Below, piece after piece: positions 1-13,350 of a stretch of DNA of 64,000 nt. Under the pieces are notes generated by a model. The model was not told the origin of the DNA. It saw only the letters and a list, made by a program, of their open reading frames with translations, and did not search any database. The stretch is from Epiperipatus broadwayi. Its lineage: Eukaryota; Onychophora; Udeonychophora; Euonychophora; Peripatidae. Both the position numbers and the translations under genes were made by a program. The stretch spans positions 2,109,336-2,173,335 of the forward strand of contig JAQFVV010000014.1 of the NCBI GenBank assembly GCA_028023455.1, in the 5' to 3' direction. Numbering within the stretch: the stretch's first letter is position 1; the number at the start of each line of letters is the position of its first letter.

Positions 1-897
1 AGTATTCTCCTCTGAAGTCTATCATTGGTCTTAGAAGATGCTGCTCTTTGTGCATTTCACTGTTTGAAAATCATCTAGGCAGAATAGTGCTTGATGGATA
101 CATTTATAAATATGACTTTCTGTCATATAATTTTTGTGAATAAAGATATGCTAGGAAATCCAAATTTAAAGAGGTGTGGTTCATTGCTCAAAATGAATAT
201 ATCATGAACCAAAGATCAAACAGTATTCAAGTTTGCAAAAATTAGGTCTCCTCAAACAGAATAACCATGATTATGATATACAAGCATTAAAAGTATACTT
301 GGCCAATTACTTTTAATACAACACATACAAACTCTGTTTTGGCACTTTATATTAATATTACAAATGACAAAGTATCAAGATATTTTTACATATGATGATA
401 ATAACAACAGTAATGGCTGGCATTATAAGATAGCTTACACAATAAAGCGAGACATTATAACACTATGGGCTAGGCTGAACTTTTTTAAAAGGTGCTTATA
501 TAAACTGTTGCAACATAAGGATTAACAAATCTATATGCGGTCACAATAATATCAAAGGACAATTAAGAATACAAATAATGAAATAGATTATGAATGATAT
601 TAAAAGAAAATTAAACGTCGCATTTATGATGTAACAAACTCAGGGAAGAAAATATCATTCTTTTCAATAAGTACATAATGAAGTGCAATAAATTGTAAAG
701 AGAATTATAAACCATATTCTGCAATAAATTTAAATTTCTGACTCATAAACAAAAAGAAACAAATTTCTCATTAGATGACTCATTCATTAATTTATCAAAT
801 TTCAGAGTATGATTCAATTATACTTCAATTCTAATTTGTATCTAAGTATGTGGAAGGAGGATGGTCAAACTTTTGGCTGGAAATGGTAGCAGAATTC
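1..897 (+). mobile_element. Penelope-like element copy A, 3' part
   Basis: This is the 3' portion of a Penelope-like retroelement that enters from the left edge. The first 220 bases hold the end of the endonuclease region. A stretch readable as RKSKFKEVWFIAQNEYIMN (about 150-210) is shared with copies B (2535-2597) and C (15058-15117). The rest is 3' untranslated sequence that aligns with 2598-3275 of copy B through several blocks, for example the segment around 360-480 against 2730-2860. Homology stops near 'gatagcagaatt'-type sequence at about 897. Coding capacity is destroyed by stops and indels. The next copy follows directly in the same orientation. Confidence 0.7.
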
Positions 898-1199
898 GAA
901 ATATAAAAGTGAACAAAGGAAAGAGAAATTGGTCAATAAAGCAGTTATTGTCTTGCAAACAAATTTAAGAAGGGTAAATCGCTCACTTTGGTTCAAAAAT
1001 ATGAAAGCATTTAAAAATGTTTCTGACAAAAATAAAATTACTTGCATTTAAGAGGATAAATAACATTGGTTTATATTATTAAATAATGATACATACAAAA
1101 ATAAATTGCTCATGCAAATCCTGCATTACAATTCAACAAACTATCGAATTACATTAAAACTAAGTATGCACACTTAGAAAATACATACACAAATTACAT

Positions 1200-1830
1200 A
1201 ACAGAAAGCAATATTTACAAATGTACCCATCAAACGCTATTTTGCATAGATTATTTCCAAACATCAAAATTCACAAAGAGTACTATCCACTATGACTATT
1301 GGTAGTCTTTGGATGAGTGTACTATTATAAAACATCTAAATATATAGTCCAAATATTAAAAGAATTGGGCTTCATCTAACACCCAATAAAACTATTATTT
1401 GAATTCATTGATATAATCAAAAACACTACCATATCCAGTGAGCATAGAATGGCCTCTTGATATTATACAATTATATGAATTAGTAAACAGAATATAATCG
1501 AATCAAAATTATTATCAAATTATTAAGAAATAAGAAAATACACACATACAAGAGAGAATTCATTCTTGATTTTCTAAAGTGGATGTACAATTATGTTGTG
1601 GCAACATACAGAGGTAATGAATATGAACTGACAAAATCATAACCAATGGGTTTATCCATCAGTGCAGTTATATTTAGTTTGACTCTGGCCTTTAAGGAAA
1701 CCAACATAATTCTCCTTGTACTGTACATACATGTGCTACATAGACTATTTTTATAGGCACATCACACGACTTCATTAACTACAAGTTCAATGAATTAAAA
1801 ACAAATTCAGATTTAAGTTGGACTATTAAA
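1200..1830 (+). pseudogene. PLE reverse transcriptase remnant, copy B
   Basis: Conceptual translation in shifting frames gives Penelope-type RT blocks. SNAILHRLFPNIKIHKEYYP is the decayed counterpart of the conserved 'P-x-LYGLPKIHK' block. It is followed by HRMASFDI (the block carrying the first catalytic Asp) and a block near PMGLSISAVIFS (the 'PMGSPLSP' region). The order and spacing match copy C at 13780-14400, base for base over long stretches. Several stops and frameshifts interrupt it, so no functional RT is made. The YxDD block is not recognisable here. Confidence 0.65.
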
Positions 1831-1900
1831 ATGAAAAAAACAATGTATACAATACCTTAATTTAAATTTAAAACAAAACTACAATATTATACAGTATAAA

Positions 1901-2597
1901 GTGACTAGTAAACCTCTCAACATTAGAGGATGCATTGATATGAAGTCGCAGGTCTCTACATCACATAAATTCACAGGCTTAAAAACCTACTTGTATTGCA
2001 ATAACTATTTATGTCAATTTGAATCTGATAAAATCAAGAATATAGAGACTTACGTTGCTGATTTGTTAAAAGTTGGATACAATATAACCCACATAAATAA
2101 ATGCATAAAACAATTCAAAAGAAATGATTTAAACAAAACAGTGAATATGAGGAGTAATAAGATCTGGATAGCTTTACCATATTTATCTCACATGCATAAC
2201 AAAGTTGTAGAAATATTCCTTGACAAAGATATTCTGGGTTTTAGAAAGTCCGTTAATCTAAATAAACTCATCAATAATATGAAGGACGAAATACACAAAC
2301 TGGACTGGCCTAGCATCATTTACACCATAAGATGCAGCCAAATGGCTTATCCATACATATTATAGGGAAACAAAGGCTAATCTAGAAACAAAGGTGAGAC
2401 AATGCACTTTGATGTGTGAAAAGGCAAAAGCTAAGTTGGATTCTGCCAATACATCAGTCTTTTACAACCATGAACAAAAACACAGACATAGTCTTGATCC
2501 AAGTATTATTTTTAAAAGTGTGAAAAAAAGAAATGACAGGAAATGCAAAATTAAAGAGATATGGTTCAATGCACAAAATGAATATATAATAAACTAA
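1901..2597 (+). pseudogene. PLE RT C-terminus and GIY-YIG endonuclease remnant, copy B
   Basis: An open stretch at 1901-2365 (no credible own start) runs through LPYLSHMHNKVVEIF, a typical PLE linker between RT and endonuclease. It then reaches KLINNMKDEI and SIIYTIRCSQMAYPYI. The last matches the GIY-YIG nuclease core seen in PLEs (GVVYxIxC...TYIGET). A frame break near 2365 leads to GETK-like sequence and then a second open stretch at 2394-2597 ending IKEIWFNAQNEYIIN. The copy C counterpart at 14717-15141 shows the same residues. The endonuclease normally nicks target DNA for primed reverse transcription. This copy is broken. Confidence 0.7.
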
Positions 2598-3275
2598 AGA
2601 TCGAATAATATTCAAATTTTTTTTTTAAAAAAACAGTCTTCTTAACAGAATAACTATGAATGGGATGCACAAATGTTGAAAGTATACTTGGCTCCATTAA
2701 TTCCAATAAAACATATACAAACTCTATTAGTTTTAAAAATGACAGAGGATTAAGATATTTTCATATATTACAGTAATAATGACAGTAATAGCTGGCATGA
2801 TAAGACAGAATACAAAATAAAGAGAGACATTATAACACTACTGGCTAGCCTATACTTTTTTAAAGATGCTTGCATTATAGTGTTTATCCAAAACTTTTGC
2901 AATATAAGGATTACCAAATCCATATGAGGTTACAATAATATTAAAGGATAATTGAGAAAACAACTAATGAATTGGATTGTGAATCATATTAAAATTCACA
3001 ATGCATAACAAACACAGAGAAGAAAACATCATTCTTTCTGATAAGTACATAATGAAGTGCAAAAAGTTGGGAAGAGAATTATAAACCAAATTCTACAATA
3101 AATTTAAATTTCTGGTTCATAAATCAAAAGGATCAAATTTTACATTAGATACGGATTTTGGTAATTTATCAAACTTCAGAGTACTATTTAAATACACTTC
3201 AAATATTAATTCTGGAAGTAGATATGTGTGAGGAGGATAGTCAAACCCTTGATTCAAAATGATAGCAGAATTATT

Positions 3276-5567
3276 TGTAATATGCTAATTATATCATCAC
3301 AGCATTCGTGCTTAAACAAACCAATGAATTTCATCAACATTACAATTTAAATTATTGCTTAATAGTAACATTGAGTTACAGATATTATATTGATTTAAGT
3401 ATGACTATAGTTATATATATGTGCAAGAATATAAATATACTTAGAAAACAATATATTATTCTATTAGCCATTTTTTTATTGAGCTGATAAAAAAATTCAG
3501 TCTGAAAAATAGTTAATTGGATTCATTATAATTTTTTTTTACTTTATTCCAGTGCTATAGTTGGTTATTACAAATTAAGCTCACTAATTATTTAAAATAA
3601 AATAAAAATGTTAATAAAATTGATTTATTATTCAAGTGATATTCATGTAAATTAACATTAACTTTTGAAAAATAACACACACTCATACAAATGTATCATA
3701 TTTTACTTATAGAGGTCATCTTAACAACAGATTACAGTTTTATGTTTTAGATAAGTTTGAGCTATCATTATATGAAGTGTAAATTTTCTGCTAAATAACA
3801 TCTGAAATTGTTATAATGCTGAGAAACATGATTATGATTCGAATGCATTGAATGTATACTAACTTACTTAAATAAATATTAATGTTTACACATTGCTATA
3901 GAGATCTTATATTACATATAATATTGATCCAGGATTAAAATATTATATATGTGTGTGTGTCTTTTAAAACTGTACATCAAAATCTCAAAAACTATTAAAC
4001 CATAGAACCTTCATTCATTAGATGAGCTTGGAACTTAAGCATCTGAATCTTACTGTTTGAAGTGATAACCCAACTTAAAACATTTAAGACTGTGATTGTG
4101 TATCAATAGGTTTCAAGATATATTCAGAATCAAAAATATACATATAAAACATCTAAATTACAAACACACATAATGGATGGGGATGCTTGATATTTATATT
4201 GGAACACTTAATGTAATACTTTTTACTTCACATTTAGGAATTTAAAGAGTGAATACTATACTAAAAGCAATCATGTAACCAAATCATTTTCTATTGCTCC
4301 TAAAACTGCAAATGATTGCAAATATTAAGGTTTAAAATCAACTGAAGGAATAAAATGTAATCAAATCATTTTCCAGTGCTCTTAAATCTGCAAATGATCA
4401 AAAATATTATTAATTGTAAAACTATCTTAATAAACAATCACAGATATTTGCTTGCAAAGGTAGACTATTATTACCAGTGGTGAGATTCAAATGTCAAACC
4501 TTTAGCTCACCTGAGAAATGGAGATGGCTTTTGTGGTCTATATCAAAAGCTAAACTAATTAAGCTAATTCTCAATTAAATAATTAGCCAAAATTCAATAA
4601 CTTACTCAAATTACTTTCAACTTCAGAAGTCTGCTTTGGCAGGAAATCTGTTGTTAATGTTGTTTTTTAATTTTAATTTTGACTAATTACTTAATAGTGA
4701 ATTGGTGTAATTTGTTTGAAGATTTACAATACTTTTAAATTTTAATAATAGTATAACTTATAAAGAAGTATTTAAAACTGTAAAACATAGTCTTTATTCA
4801 CTGACATCTATTTCTCATTCACTTAAGTTCATTTGATAATGATTACTATTATTATAACACTCGTGCACTGATAATATATATAGCATCCTTGGAGCTGACA
4901 CTTGACTAATTGGAAGATGATTTGCAAAATATACTAAACAAAATGAAAATGCAAACTACAATCAAATAATGCTATATATCAATGGTCAAGATGTTATTAA
5001 TATTTATCTAGATAATTCTTTGAAGGATAGGATAAAATATGGATTGATAGGGAGTCTTAGTGCTGAGATCTCTTCCCACTATTTACATAGTATCATGGTT
5101 TTGTGTATAAAATGTATATAGATTTTCCAAATGATAGTAAGCTTTTTTAGTTGTACTTTGTAGAAACAAAAATCAAATAAATGCTTCATATATGTGCTAA
5201 GGTGTTCAGTCATTAATTATATATTTCCTTGGTTTCATGTATTCATAATAGAAGCTAGCAGATTCTTCTGACACAATCCCTTTAATTGTGTTTAATAAAT
5301 GTTCAGTATGTATGCAAGCTATTCTTTCTTGGTGCATTCCTCTTGTAATCCATTATGTTTTTATATTTTCACTTTTTTTATTTTATACAATTATTGGGTT
5401 TTTGTTATAGCATCACAAATAAATCTGACATTGTAGAGATAATGAGGCATTTATTTTCCATATTCAGATTTTATAATATTTTCTGAAAGATAGAACAAGC
5501 ACTCCAATTCTAGATTTTTATGTTATTATGGTAAATTATTACGAATTTTAAACTTCTCTCTAAATAT
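3276..5567. other. No gene seen; AT-rich interspersed sequence
   Basis: I see no coding potential, RNA gene or recognisable element here. There is a short (TG)n tract near 3948-3960. A loosely repeated phrase occurs twice, 'aaatcattttctattgctcctaaaactgcaaatgat' at about 4283 and a similar copy at about 4365, suggesting a small local duplication. Confidence 0.5.
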
Positions 5568-5695
5568 TATAGTAAATAAAATTAAAAGTGTGTGTTGCAC
5601 TTGAAAGAGAAGCTATAATGAAAGCACAAATATTTGTGCATTCGTTATAGTTTCTCTTTCAAGTACTACATACACTTTTAATTTTATTTATTATG
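5568..5695. mobile_element. Hairpin MITE (near-perfect palindrome)
   Basis: Two arms of about 63 bp are inverted around the centre GCACAAATATTTGTGC (5624-5639). The outer arms read AGTAAATAAAATTAAAAGTG on the left, with its near reverse complement at 5671-5695. There is no coding capacity. The shape is that of a foldback MITE. The target duplication cannot be separated from the AT-rich arm ends. Confidence 0.6.
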
Positions 5696-6772
5696 GTAAA
5701 TAAGTTTGAATAGAAATAAGTACAAATCATTTTTACATCTCCTTATTTGTGTAAAACTAGGAAAATAAACAGCTGTGTCTCATTCAAAGGCTACTTTTTT
5801 CTTGTTGTCTAACAACCATCAAAATAACCATAACAATTATAGAATACCCTCCCATTTTCTGAAAATTAACCTGTATTTGCACATTAATTCTTTTATTAAC
5901 ATTTAATATTTTTACAGACAATTTTATTTTCAAAACAAATTTTAAAAGTAAACAAAGAAACAAATTTCTTAAGTCTTTAACTTGTTAACATATGATTTTC
6001 TTTTTTAAAAAAATAAAAATATTTGAAGGCTTTCAAAGGTATAATAACCCCTTTTTATTTGTTATCAGAAGTTATACATGTGACCTATGATAGAGGGGAG
6101 TTGGGTGTTTACATGAATTGATTATCACTTAACTAACACTAGTGTGAGGTGGTATCTGCCAATGATGCCATTCAGCTAAATGAATGAATATGAATGAAGA
6201 AAAAAGGTATCTAGCATTGGAAAGCATTATTTAGGACTCTGACAGTTGCCTTGTCATTTAAAGAGAATAAGGAATTGACCAGGAATTCTACAATATATAT
6301 GCCCTTTTCTTCATATAATCAATCATTTTTATTTGTTTTCCTCATTCTGTCATTTTTTCGTTATTCATTCACATCTAGAACACATTTAATTCAGTCCTTT
6401 TTTCAAATTATTTCATTGTCATCTGGATATTGACAGATTCACCCACATACTATTGGAACAATACTAGATAAAGCATTCCATACTATCAGTATTCCTAATC
6501 TAAACACTAAGATGAATTATTCTAATCCTGTGGTCAAATAAAACTTATATTCAAATATATAATTGAGTAATTCATAAGATCAAACATTTTGAAGTCCACT
6601 GTGACCAAAAATAAATAGTAATGTAGAAACAAGTGGATGTGACTAATATAACTAAGAAAAGAGAGAATGACCTCTTATGTAGCTGATATGAGAATATTTA
6701 ATTCAATCTTCACAATTAGGTCATATACATTGCTCTTGAATAAGGTTGATTATATACATTTCTCATGAATAA
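5696..6772. other. No gene seen
   Basis: AT-rich sequence with no supported feature. The open stretch at 6251-6433 has no family resemblance or start context and is taken as chance. Confidence 0.5.
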
Positions 6773-6911
6773 GGTTTTAATATTGTTTTTTTTTCCATAT
6801 GTCATAGCACCAGCCAAGACGTGAACCCACAACCGTCTGCAACCAACTACTTGCTTGCAAGGCATCTGCGATGACCTCTCGGCTAACAGCGCTTGACAGG
6901 TTTTAGTATTG
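6773..6911. repeat. Target-site duplication flanking the SINE
   Basis: A 13-bp direct repeat with one A/G difference brackets the SINE at 6773-6785 and 6899-6911. Confidence 0.8.
6786..6898 (-). mobile_element. tRNA-derived SINE
   Basis: On the minus strand the element has a tRNA-like head. An A-box-like sequence GTTAGCCGAGAGG is followed about 45 bases later by a B-box-like GGGTTCACGTC, the spacing of an internal RNA polymerase III promoter. The head is followed by a short body and an A-rich tail (poly-T on the plus strand at 6786-6793). It is flanked by 13-bp direct repeats, GGTTTTAATATTG (6773-6785) and GGTTTTAGTATTG (6899-6911), with one mismatch. That is the signature of LINE-driven retrotransposition. 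It has no coding capacity. Confidence 0.8.
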
Positions 6912-9900
6912 TTAAGGTTGATTATTGACTATAAAGTTATAAATAATATTACATTTTTTTAGGCACCAGTAAGTAAAGTTGCATACCTTTCCCTATTTAA
7001 CAATCTACTATTTATGTACTCATTTTATGAGCAATATCAGATAATATTGTGAATGATACAATTTTATACAAAGTGAAATGTTTGGAACAGAAAATTTAAA
7101 AAATGTTTTTATAACATGAACTCATAATAAAAAGACATGGATTGTGCATAAATTTATTTCCAAATGCAAATTTTTAATGGACAATAAATTCAATTGATTA
7201 ATTAAAAATAACAATGCCCAAATAGCGAAAAAATTCCATAATTATAATTTCATATATAGGAATAAAACTATTACCAATAATAATTATAACTGACATATAT
7301 TATTTGATTCTTTCCTTGCTTGAATAATGTATCAAATAGTTTACACCTGTCATTTCTCTAATGAATTAATACTTATAAATGCTTTGTATGTAATTATTTT
7401 TGATCAAAATAATCATGATTGTTTTTTGACTTGGTTTTACATTGTTATACATTGGAATGTGTGTTATTATTTATTAAAAACATTTACATAGAAATATTAG
7501 TTATTAATACATATCCCAAAAAATTAAGATGAAGAAGGGAAATGAAACCAGAATTCTTTGTGATGTATAAAAAAAAGCAAAAGGAGATTGAGGAGGATGA
7601 CTGTGGGGATTCTATTAACACTGTCTTCAAAACTATTCTTTTATCTTTTCTTAAATTCAATCTTAAACCTGGGTGGCTTTTAAAGGCAGGATTGCAAATT
7701 CTAAGAATGGAAAAACTTGTTTTATATTTATTATTAGTAAAAAAATCTAATAATCTGTAAACAATGATGAAGTATTTTTTTGCTGAACCAAAACAAAACA
7801 CAAAATATCTTTTCTACACTTTCTGCTTGAATAAAATGCCCCTCATGTTTATCATAATTAAGCGTATACATGATGTTTAAATATGTTCATTCTAAAATTT
7901 GTGAACTTAGTTGTATATCCCAAAAGTCACTATGAAGATTGAACTCTATATAAATATAGATGGTACAAAAATATTTGAAAGAGAAACGTAGTGCCAGTTT
8001 ACATTGAGACATTTCTAAATGTAATTGTTATATTATTTGAACTAATTTTAATAGGTTTTTTTAATGCTTTATCAGATGGTTTGAAACAAAGATATTAATA
8101 ACATGTTTTATATATGTTCTGTCATGAACCTTTGTGAAGCAAGGAATTTTACCAGGATGTTTATTGTTAATTGAATGAAGAATTATTGAAGTGCAATTAT
8201 ATACATGGTGTGTTATAAAAGAAATTTATAGGGAATTCTGTTTTTAATTTTGACATATCCTCAATGTTTAATTGAAGTAATTTTATTTTTTAGTTAAAGG
8301 GATCACTCTGTAAAGGATTTACTTGGTATGTGGTATACTGAGAGGGTTATGTAGTCATTTTTGAATGTGAGAATGTACGATCTTCATTTCTCTAAATCTG
8401 ATATGCCTTCCCTTCTTATCTATCAGAAATTCATATTTATAGATTTGATTTGTAATTTCATATTTTACAATTGTGAGAAGATTTGCATTAGATATCACTT
8501 GTGTATTATGCAGCAGCATGGAAATGATATTCTGTAATAGATAAAAATGAGTTGATTATTTTTTTAATGAAATGTTAGATATTATCCCATCTCTGCAGAA
8601 GCTAAATAATATTTAATAATATCCTGTAATGTGTGTTGTGAAAAAAATAGTAATAATGACAGCACCAACACTGTTTATGTCCATTTTGTTTTAATTCTGT
8701 CAACATGAATTGCAACAAAAAATACTTATTATTAAACAATACTTGAATAACTATAACAGGAACAATATTTCCACAATCTTGTGGAATATTATATTGTATT
8801 ACAGACATTTATTGTTTTTAAAGTAGTAATTGAATGATTTATTGTGTGGTAGTTTATAAGAAATTTGAACACCAGAAATGATAGAACTAGCTAAAGAGCT
8901 ACAATTCATGGGTCTTGACTTACTGAGCCTGCCACTGTATCACAGGATTAATAGTCAAACTGTTGACAATCATGTAACCATCCCATTATAATACTTTTTG
9001 GATGATAATAGATAGGTATTTAATAACTAGTAATGGATAATTAGCTATATGGGGTGGAACTAGTAAAAACTTTTTTAATGTTCATTCGTTCAAGATCAGA
9101 TTTGCAAAAAACAGTCACCATTAGTTGTAAATCATCTATATATACATATATTTATTCAAAGACCAAATTTTAACTATTTTTATCAAAATTATAGTATTCA
9201 AATGAATTGCACAACTCTGATTTTAAGTAGTGTTCAGAGTAACAAATATACAACTGGCACTTCATAACATCAGTGTGTGTAATTAGTTATAATATTTTTT
9301 GTACATCTAAATATATATTTTTTTAAATAATTTTATTGCATACCATTGCTGTTTTTCAATCGTTAATCTTTTAATGAGTAATATTAATCATTTATATTTT
9401 GATTACTTTAACTTTCAGTCATTAAAATTTTTTATTATTTGTTATTCTTCATAGAAGTTTTTTTCTTCCCATTTTATACCAAGCCAGCCTGTCATTTATC
9501 GCTTTCAGTAGTTCGCTGTGTGGTATCTTTCATCATTTTATAAATGTTTTATATTGTATTTTACTTTTTCAACAAAGATAACTGGTTACATTATCCCACA
9601 AGCTAAAAAGAGTAAGAGAGAGAAAGAGAAAGATAGATGACAATTAAACTGTAAAATTATATTTATTTTATTTGATCATTATCTTGTCACTTTTTTCCTA
9701 TGATATTAGTTTAAATAAGTATATATTTTCCCCCAAAAATTAGTATATATTTTTATTTATTATCCAGAATTGTCTCTGGCAAGCTCAGAACCACCTGCCT
9801 TTATATTAATTGGGACTGTCTACGTTGGGAGCTTCCAGTCATGCTTGTCTCTACTCTTTTTAAAGCACCTGTCACTCAGCGTTCTAGGCCTAAAATACAA

Positions 9901-12900
9901 ACAGTTTAAGGTTTAATTTGAGGGTAGGTAGATGAGAATTCAAGCATGGCAAGAAACTAGTACTTGCCTGCAACTAGACATATACAATAACATTATTTGT
10001 TTGTTTTTATTTGTTTTTCTTTGAAAAAAAGTTGTGTGGAAAACTGTGAAATTTATCAGAGATGAAGTGGAATGTCATTATAAATTTGTACGTAATTAAT
10101 CGATCAAATTCCATTATCATTATATATATGTGTGTGTGTTACTTCTATGTGTGTCATTAATTATATATTAATATAAGCGAATTTTGAAATATTAGAGGCA
10201 AATACTGTCCTATCTCAGAAAAAAATGACTTTGTCTTTCTTTATAAATCAATCTGAGAATCCCAAATACGTCCATATATAAAACCGCCTCGTCTGTTATT
10301 CTATTTATGTTATATTTTTCAATTCTATCTTCTAACTTTTTTTGCTGAATTTTTTTTTTTACTATTTCAAAACCTTGCACTTCTGTAATGTTTTCTATTT
10401 TCTGCTATCTCTTACCAATGTAAACAATCAACATAAGGTAATTTTAGTGATATAAATAAATAAATTGTATCGATTGTTATATATATTATATTTGAATGTT
10501 CTATTAGAATAGGATTAATAATTATCTTTTTTTTATAAAGTGATTTTAAATTACCTTTATTTATATATTGGATTCTCAACAGCCTTTTTTTCTTTTTTGA
10601 TACCATTTGTTTTTCTGAAATTCACAGGACAAAAAAAAATGTATTTTTAAAGAAATCTGGCAAAACAATTTAAAACACTAATATTTGATCATCTTGATAT
10701 GAGCAAAAACAATGTACAACAGATTTGTTAGATCTCTTAGAACAAAGTGATACAATGAAAAATAAATATATTTTTAAGCAGGCTACCCCAATAACCAGTC
10801 ATGAGAATTTGAAAATTTTCTAATTCTAGCCAAAAGTAGCTCAACACCCAATTAATGACTAATGGGTAATTGAAAGAAACATTATGTAATCTAAAAAAAA
10901 AAATCATCTTTTTTGGATTTGAAATTCTGATTATAGACATGCTTAATGAATCCACTAACCATACCTTATATATATATATATCATTAAAAACCAGTCACCA
11001 ATTAGACAATCCCAATATCAATAACAATCTCAATCTGTTGTCAAGGCAACCTCCTTTTACCAATATATATATATGTGTGTGTGTTAATAAATACATAATG
11101 GTCATAATTTCAAGTCATTTCCATTATCTTATATATAATTTGAAAATGTTGGATTAATTAATAATACATGGTATTGTGATTTATACATAACAATGTAAAA
11201 AGAGAAGAAAAGACTCTATCTTATATTACACATTTATTGGTTGTATTAAAATGAAAATTTGTTCATGTGTGGCATTTGTCTCTTAATAATTTCACTTTTT
11301 AGATTGCTAATCTGAGTAATATTGTCAATAGAAAGTATAAATAATCATTTTATACTTGTTTTTTGATTGTTTACATATTCAAATTTTTTTAAAATTGAAT
11401 CAGGATAACTCATATGTTTACATGTAATTGTAACACTAAAATATCTAAAAATTAAATGAAATGTATTAACATAAACTAAGTGAAACTTATTAATAAATCT
11501 CACTTTAAAAAATTATCTAAATGAAAATTAAAATAAATAAATTTAAATTTAGTAATTTCTATTCATTTGATTACAAAGAAAATTTGAACGATAATGATAC
11601 AGTAATAAAAGTTGTGTTGTCTTTTGTAAATGAACATGGAAAAATTAAAGTGTATAGATGAATTTTTAAGTTATTAGTGAACATTATTTTTAAAAAAGTA
11701 ATTAAATAAAATGCATACTCTTAAATTCACTTTATTATAAAGAAATTTAGCATTGTATAAATGACATAAAAGACATAATAAAAGTTGTTGTTTTTTTTTT
11801 TCTTTTAAGCTGTTTTTGTTCTGTTGTCATTTTGATATTAAACATTTAGTACAAAATGGCTAGCCGATTTTACTTTTACACATTATGCATAACATTTCAA
11901 CTTTTTCATTAAAAAATTATTATATTTTGAGTGTTTTGATACATTAAATTAGAGTGACAAACATGCTCAGACATTAACCTGTCTCCATATTTCTTTCTAT
12001 TCTCATTTGAATTAAAAATGAAATTATAGTTTGTGATATCATATGCAGTTTCAAATTAATGCATATTTGCACAGTTTTCAGATAAGCATCTTTATGAAAA
12101 TATACTATGAGATATACTATTTGACCTCTTGTGTTTAGACTGACATAATACTATCCAATGACTAAAAGCTGCTATTTTCTATTTCTGTTTCTTTCGAAAA
12201 TGAAATTTTCTCATATCAATTGCATTTTTTTGTGTGTGCTTTTAGATGCTATGCTCAGTTGCAAATTCATATATATTATTCACACCTTTTTAGGATAAAC
12301 TTTTTTTTTTACAAATATACTACATATTACAATTTTTTATTCACATATTATCACTTTTTTCTCTAGTTTAACACAATAATGTCCAACATTACAAGATGTC
12401 TCATTTTTTTCTATGTCTTTTCATAGTGATCTGTTGTAAATTTTGCAGAACTTCAATATAATATAGTTCATGCACAGTTCAGAAACAATATGTCTTGCAT
12501 GTATTCACATTGGGACAGATAAACTCATTTTGATCTGATATTTTAGCAGCTCTTATTTATTTACTGATATATATATTAATGGAATTGTCATCTTTGCTGC
12601 ATATTGTTGCAAAATAGTGTTATCTAAAAGTGCTTAGAAATTATGTTTTAGTTCATGTAGTTCAAAATAATGCTATTATCCCTATATCTACATTTAATGC
12701 ATTAATGGTTAGATTAGTAAATTTGGTAATAAAAGAATAGTTTGAATGAAATGTATTAATATGAATAATTTAAAGATGTGATAATAAATTTTTTTCTGGA
12801 GTTGTGAATATTATTTTTTGTCCGTGTGTATAATTTTATTGTTGTAAAAGTTATTTGAGGTTAAATGAAAGAATTAAAGTTCATAAAGATATTTTTGATA

Positions 12901-13350
12901 AGAAATATTTTACTTCAACTTTAAGTGAAAGAAAACCAAGAATTAAAGAAACAAATTCAGTTTTATAAATCTAAAGTTATTCATTTGATAAAAACATTTT
13001 TTAAAAAAAAAAAAAAAAATTATAATAGTGTGCAATGTGTTTATAAATTTGAGTAATGTTTAATATTGTTTAAATTTAAATAAATTTAATTTTTTATTTT
13101 ATATATAAGATAATGAAACCAATTTATAATTTTCACCAATAATAGAAAGTATTACAGAATTTTGCCTTATGTTGATTTTTTAATGATGATATCAATTCAG
13201 ATACTATAATTTCAGTAAATAAACTAGTGATTAAAATAGCTTCTTACAAACATAAAATGTGGTTATAAAAATTTCATATGTAAAGATTTACTATCTTAAT
13301 ATAAACGAGTGATTATATATATATATATATATATGTGTGTGTGGGAGATG
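6912..13350. other. No gene seen; AT-rich sequence with microsatellites
   Basis: No supported gene occurs in over 6 kb. Small (TA)n(TG)n microsatellites lie at about 10118-10140, 11064-11083 and 13316-13343. A patch of higher G+C at 9767-9895 stands out, but its translations match no family I recognise. The open stretches at 7484-7801 (minus) and 7542-7760 (plus) overlap each other and are unsupported. Confidence 0.5.
13316..13343. repeat. (TA)n(TG)n microsatellite
   Basis: A run of TA followed by TG dinucleotides directly precedes the hammerhead ribozyme. The same TA/TG composition borders both arms of the PLE inverted repeat at 31436-32400. Confidence 0.85.

Larger units (their letters stand above)
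898..3275 (+). mobile_element. Penelope-like element copy B (decayed RT plus GIY-YIG endonuclease)
   Basis: This is a second PLE copy in the same orientation, starting where copy A ends. Its order is a decayed RT (about 1200-1830), an endonuclease region (about 1901-2597) and a 3' untranslated region (2598-3275) that matches copy A. PLEs commonly insert as head-to-tail partial tandems, which is the arrangement seen here. The same RT and endonuclease layout is found at 13700-15240 (copy C). No target-site duplication could be identified. The start boundary is inferred from the end of copy A and is uncertain by some tens of bases. Confidence 0.7.

Noticed and set aside
7484-7801. Minus-strand open frame of 105 codons overlapping a plus-strand one (7542-7760)
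   Set aside because: Mutually overlapping, low-complexity composition, no recognisable domain, no splice or start context.
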